Assembly (NCBI GenBank): GCA_964506935.1
Contig: CAZDOD010000183.1
Span: forward strand, 1 to 5,547
DNA length: 5,547 nt
Source: CAZDOD01 sp964506935
Lineage (GTDB): Bacteria; Desulfobacterota; Zymogenia; Zymogenales; Zymogenaceae
Reading direction: 5' to 3'
This document shows, piece by piece, positions 5,300 to 5,547 of this stretch. Position numbers and translations under genes: made by a program. The notes below the pieces were generated by a model. The model saw only the letters and a program-made list of their open reading frames with translations. It was not told the origin of the DNA and made no database searches. Each line of letters starts with the position of its first letter. The first letter of the stretch is position 1.

Positions 5300-5322
5300 A
5301 TAGACCGTAAATCTTGTTTTTT

Positions 5323-5547
5323 TTACTGTCTTCCTTCTATTCTTCTTCGGAGTTCCCTTACCTCCTTGAGCCTCCTGACCTTATCACTGGTTGCATCTCT
5401 CCTTGTATCCAGAGTGAGCCCGTTTTTGCCAGCTTCGAGAAAGGGCTTCGACCACCGATAGTACATACAGGGTGGGAGAGATGCTCTCTCTACTGCAGAG
5501 GGCTGTTATCTCAATCTCGCCCCGAAGACCTTCGAGGACGATGCGAA
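5323..5547 (-). pseudogene. IS3-family OrfA transposase remnant, frameshifted and cut by the window edge
   Basis: The minus strand from the right edge encodes RIVLEGLRGE, then ALCSRESISPTLY. This is the helix-turn-helix DNA-binding domain of IS3-type OrfA (typical form: IRIVLEGLRGE..xxELCRREGISPSLYYRW). The frame breaks there and continues in another frame as YYRWSKPFLEAGKNGL, then DTRRDATSDKVRRLKEVREL, matching the next part of the same family. The break coincides with TACATACA at 5462-5469. Removing one TACA restores LYYRWSK, so a 4-bp tandem duplication killed the gene. The reading stops at 5325-5323 after EGRQ, short of the usual leucine-zipper end, and no OrfB catalytic gene follows. The N-terminus lies beyond the window. 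It is not expected to make active transposase; programmed frameshifting in IS3 occurs between OrfA and OrfB, not here. Confidence 0.75.

Noticed and set aside
1..5547. CRISPR array, restriction or toxin-antitoxin system, integrase gene
   Set aside because: I found no regularly spaced identical repeats and no recognisable nuclease, methylase, toxin or integrase motif on either strand.

Overview
The window looks like a stretch of a Gram-negative, probably anaerobic or sediment-type bacterium. A deltaproteobacterium/Desulfobacterota relative is my best guess. It rests only on the style of the transporter tail and of the Tat-exported sulfatase, so it is an inference. No ribosomal or other reliable taxonomic marker is present.

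Layout. (1) 2-916, + strand: the cytoplasmic C-terminal domain of an SLC12-type cation-chloride cotransporter, whose membrane part lies left of the window. (2) 917-1128: spacer holding nested inverted repeats and a rho-independent terminator that serves the minus strand. (3) 1129-2163, - strand: a membrane-anchored calcineurin-like metallophosphoesterase with its own near-consensus promoter, strong ribosome binding site and a set of TCAATAG repeats upstream. (4) 2164-3232: a gene-poor, AT-rich stretch. It holds a tRNA terminator, the 3' 45 nt of a tRNA-Pro(GGG) gene broken exactly at the anticodon loop, phased A-tracts, tandem TTTTGTATCA repeats, an orphan terminator and a decayed sigma-factor gene with two in-frame stops. 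(5) 3233-5242, + strand: a two-gene operon of an unrecognised multi-pass membrane protein and a Tat-secreted, formylglycine-type sulfatase, closed by a palindromic terminator. (6) 5323-5547, - strand: a frameshifted remnant of an IS3-family OrfA transposase running off the right edge.

Reading the parts together: the block from about 920 to 3230 is visibly richer in A+T than both flanks. Its centre carries the hallmark of tyrosine-integrase insertion into a tRNA gene, a 3' tRNA fragment starting at the anticodon loop and flanked by arm-site-like direct repeats. No integrase is in the window. The natural tRNA terminator lies on the left of the fragment, so the inserted element should extend to the right, toward an intact tRNA-Pro(GGG) beyond the window. 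The sulfatase operon may therefore be island cargo, or it may lie beyond a decayed and partly deleted island end. The dead sigma gene and dead transposase fit a worn mobile-element boundary.

The most functional unit is the membrane protein plus sulfatase pair. The sulfatase would be folded and converted to its formylglycine form in the cytoplasm, exported by Tat, and would remove sulfate from an organic sulfate ester outside the cytoplasm. The role of the membrane partner is unknown. The single most distinctive observation is the att-site remnant; no wholly new defence or RNA system is evident.
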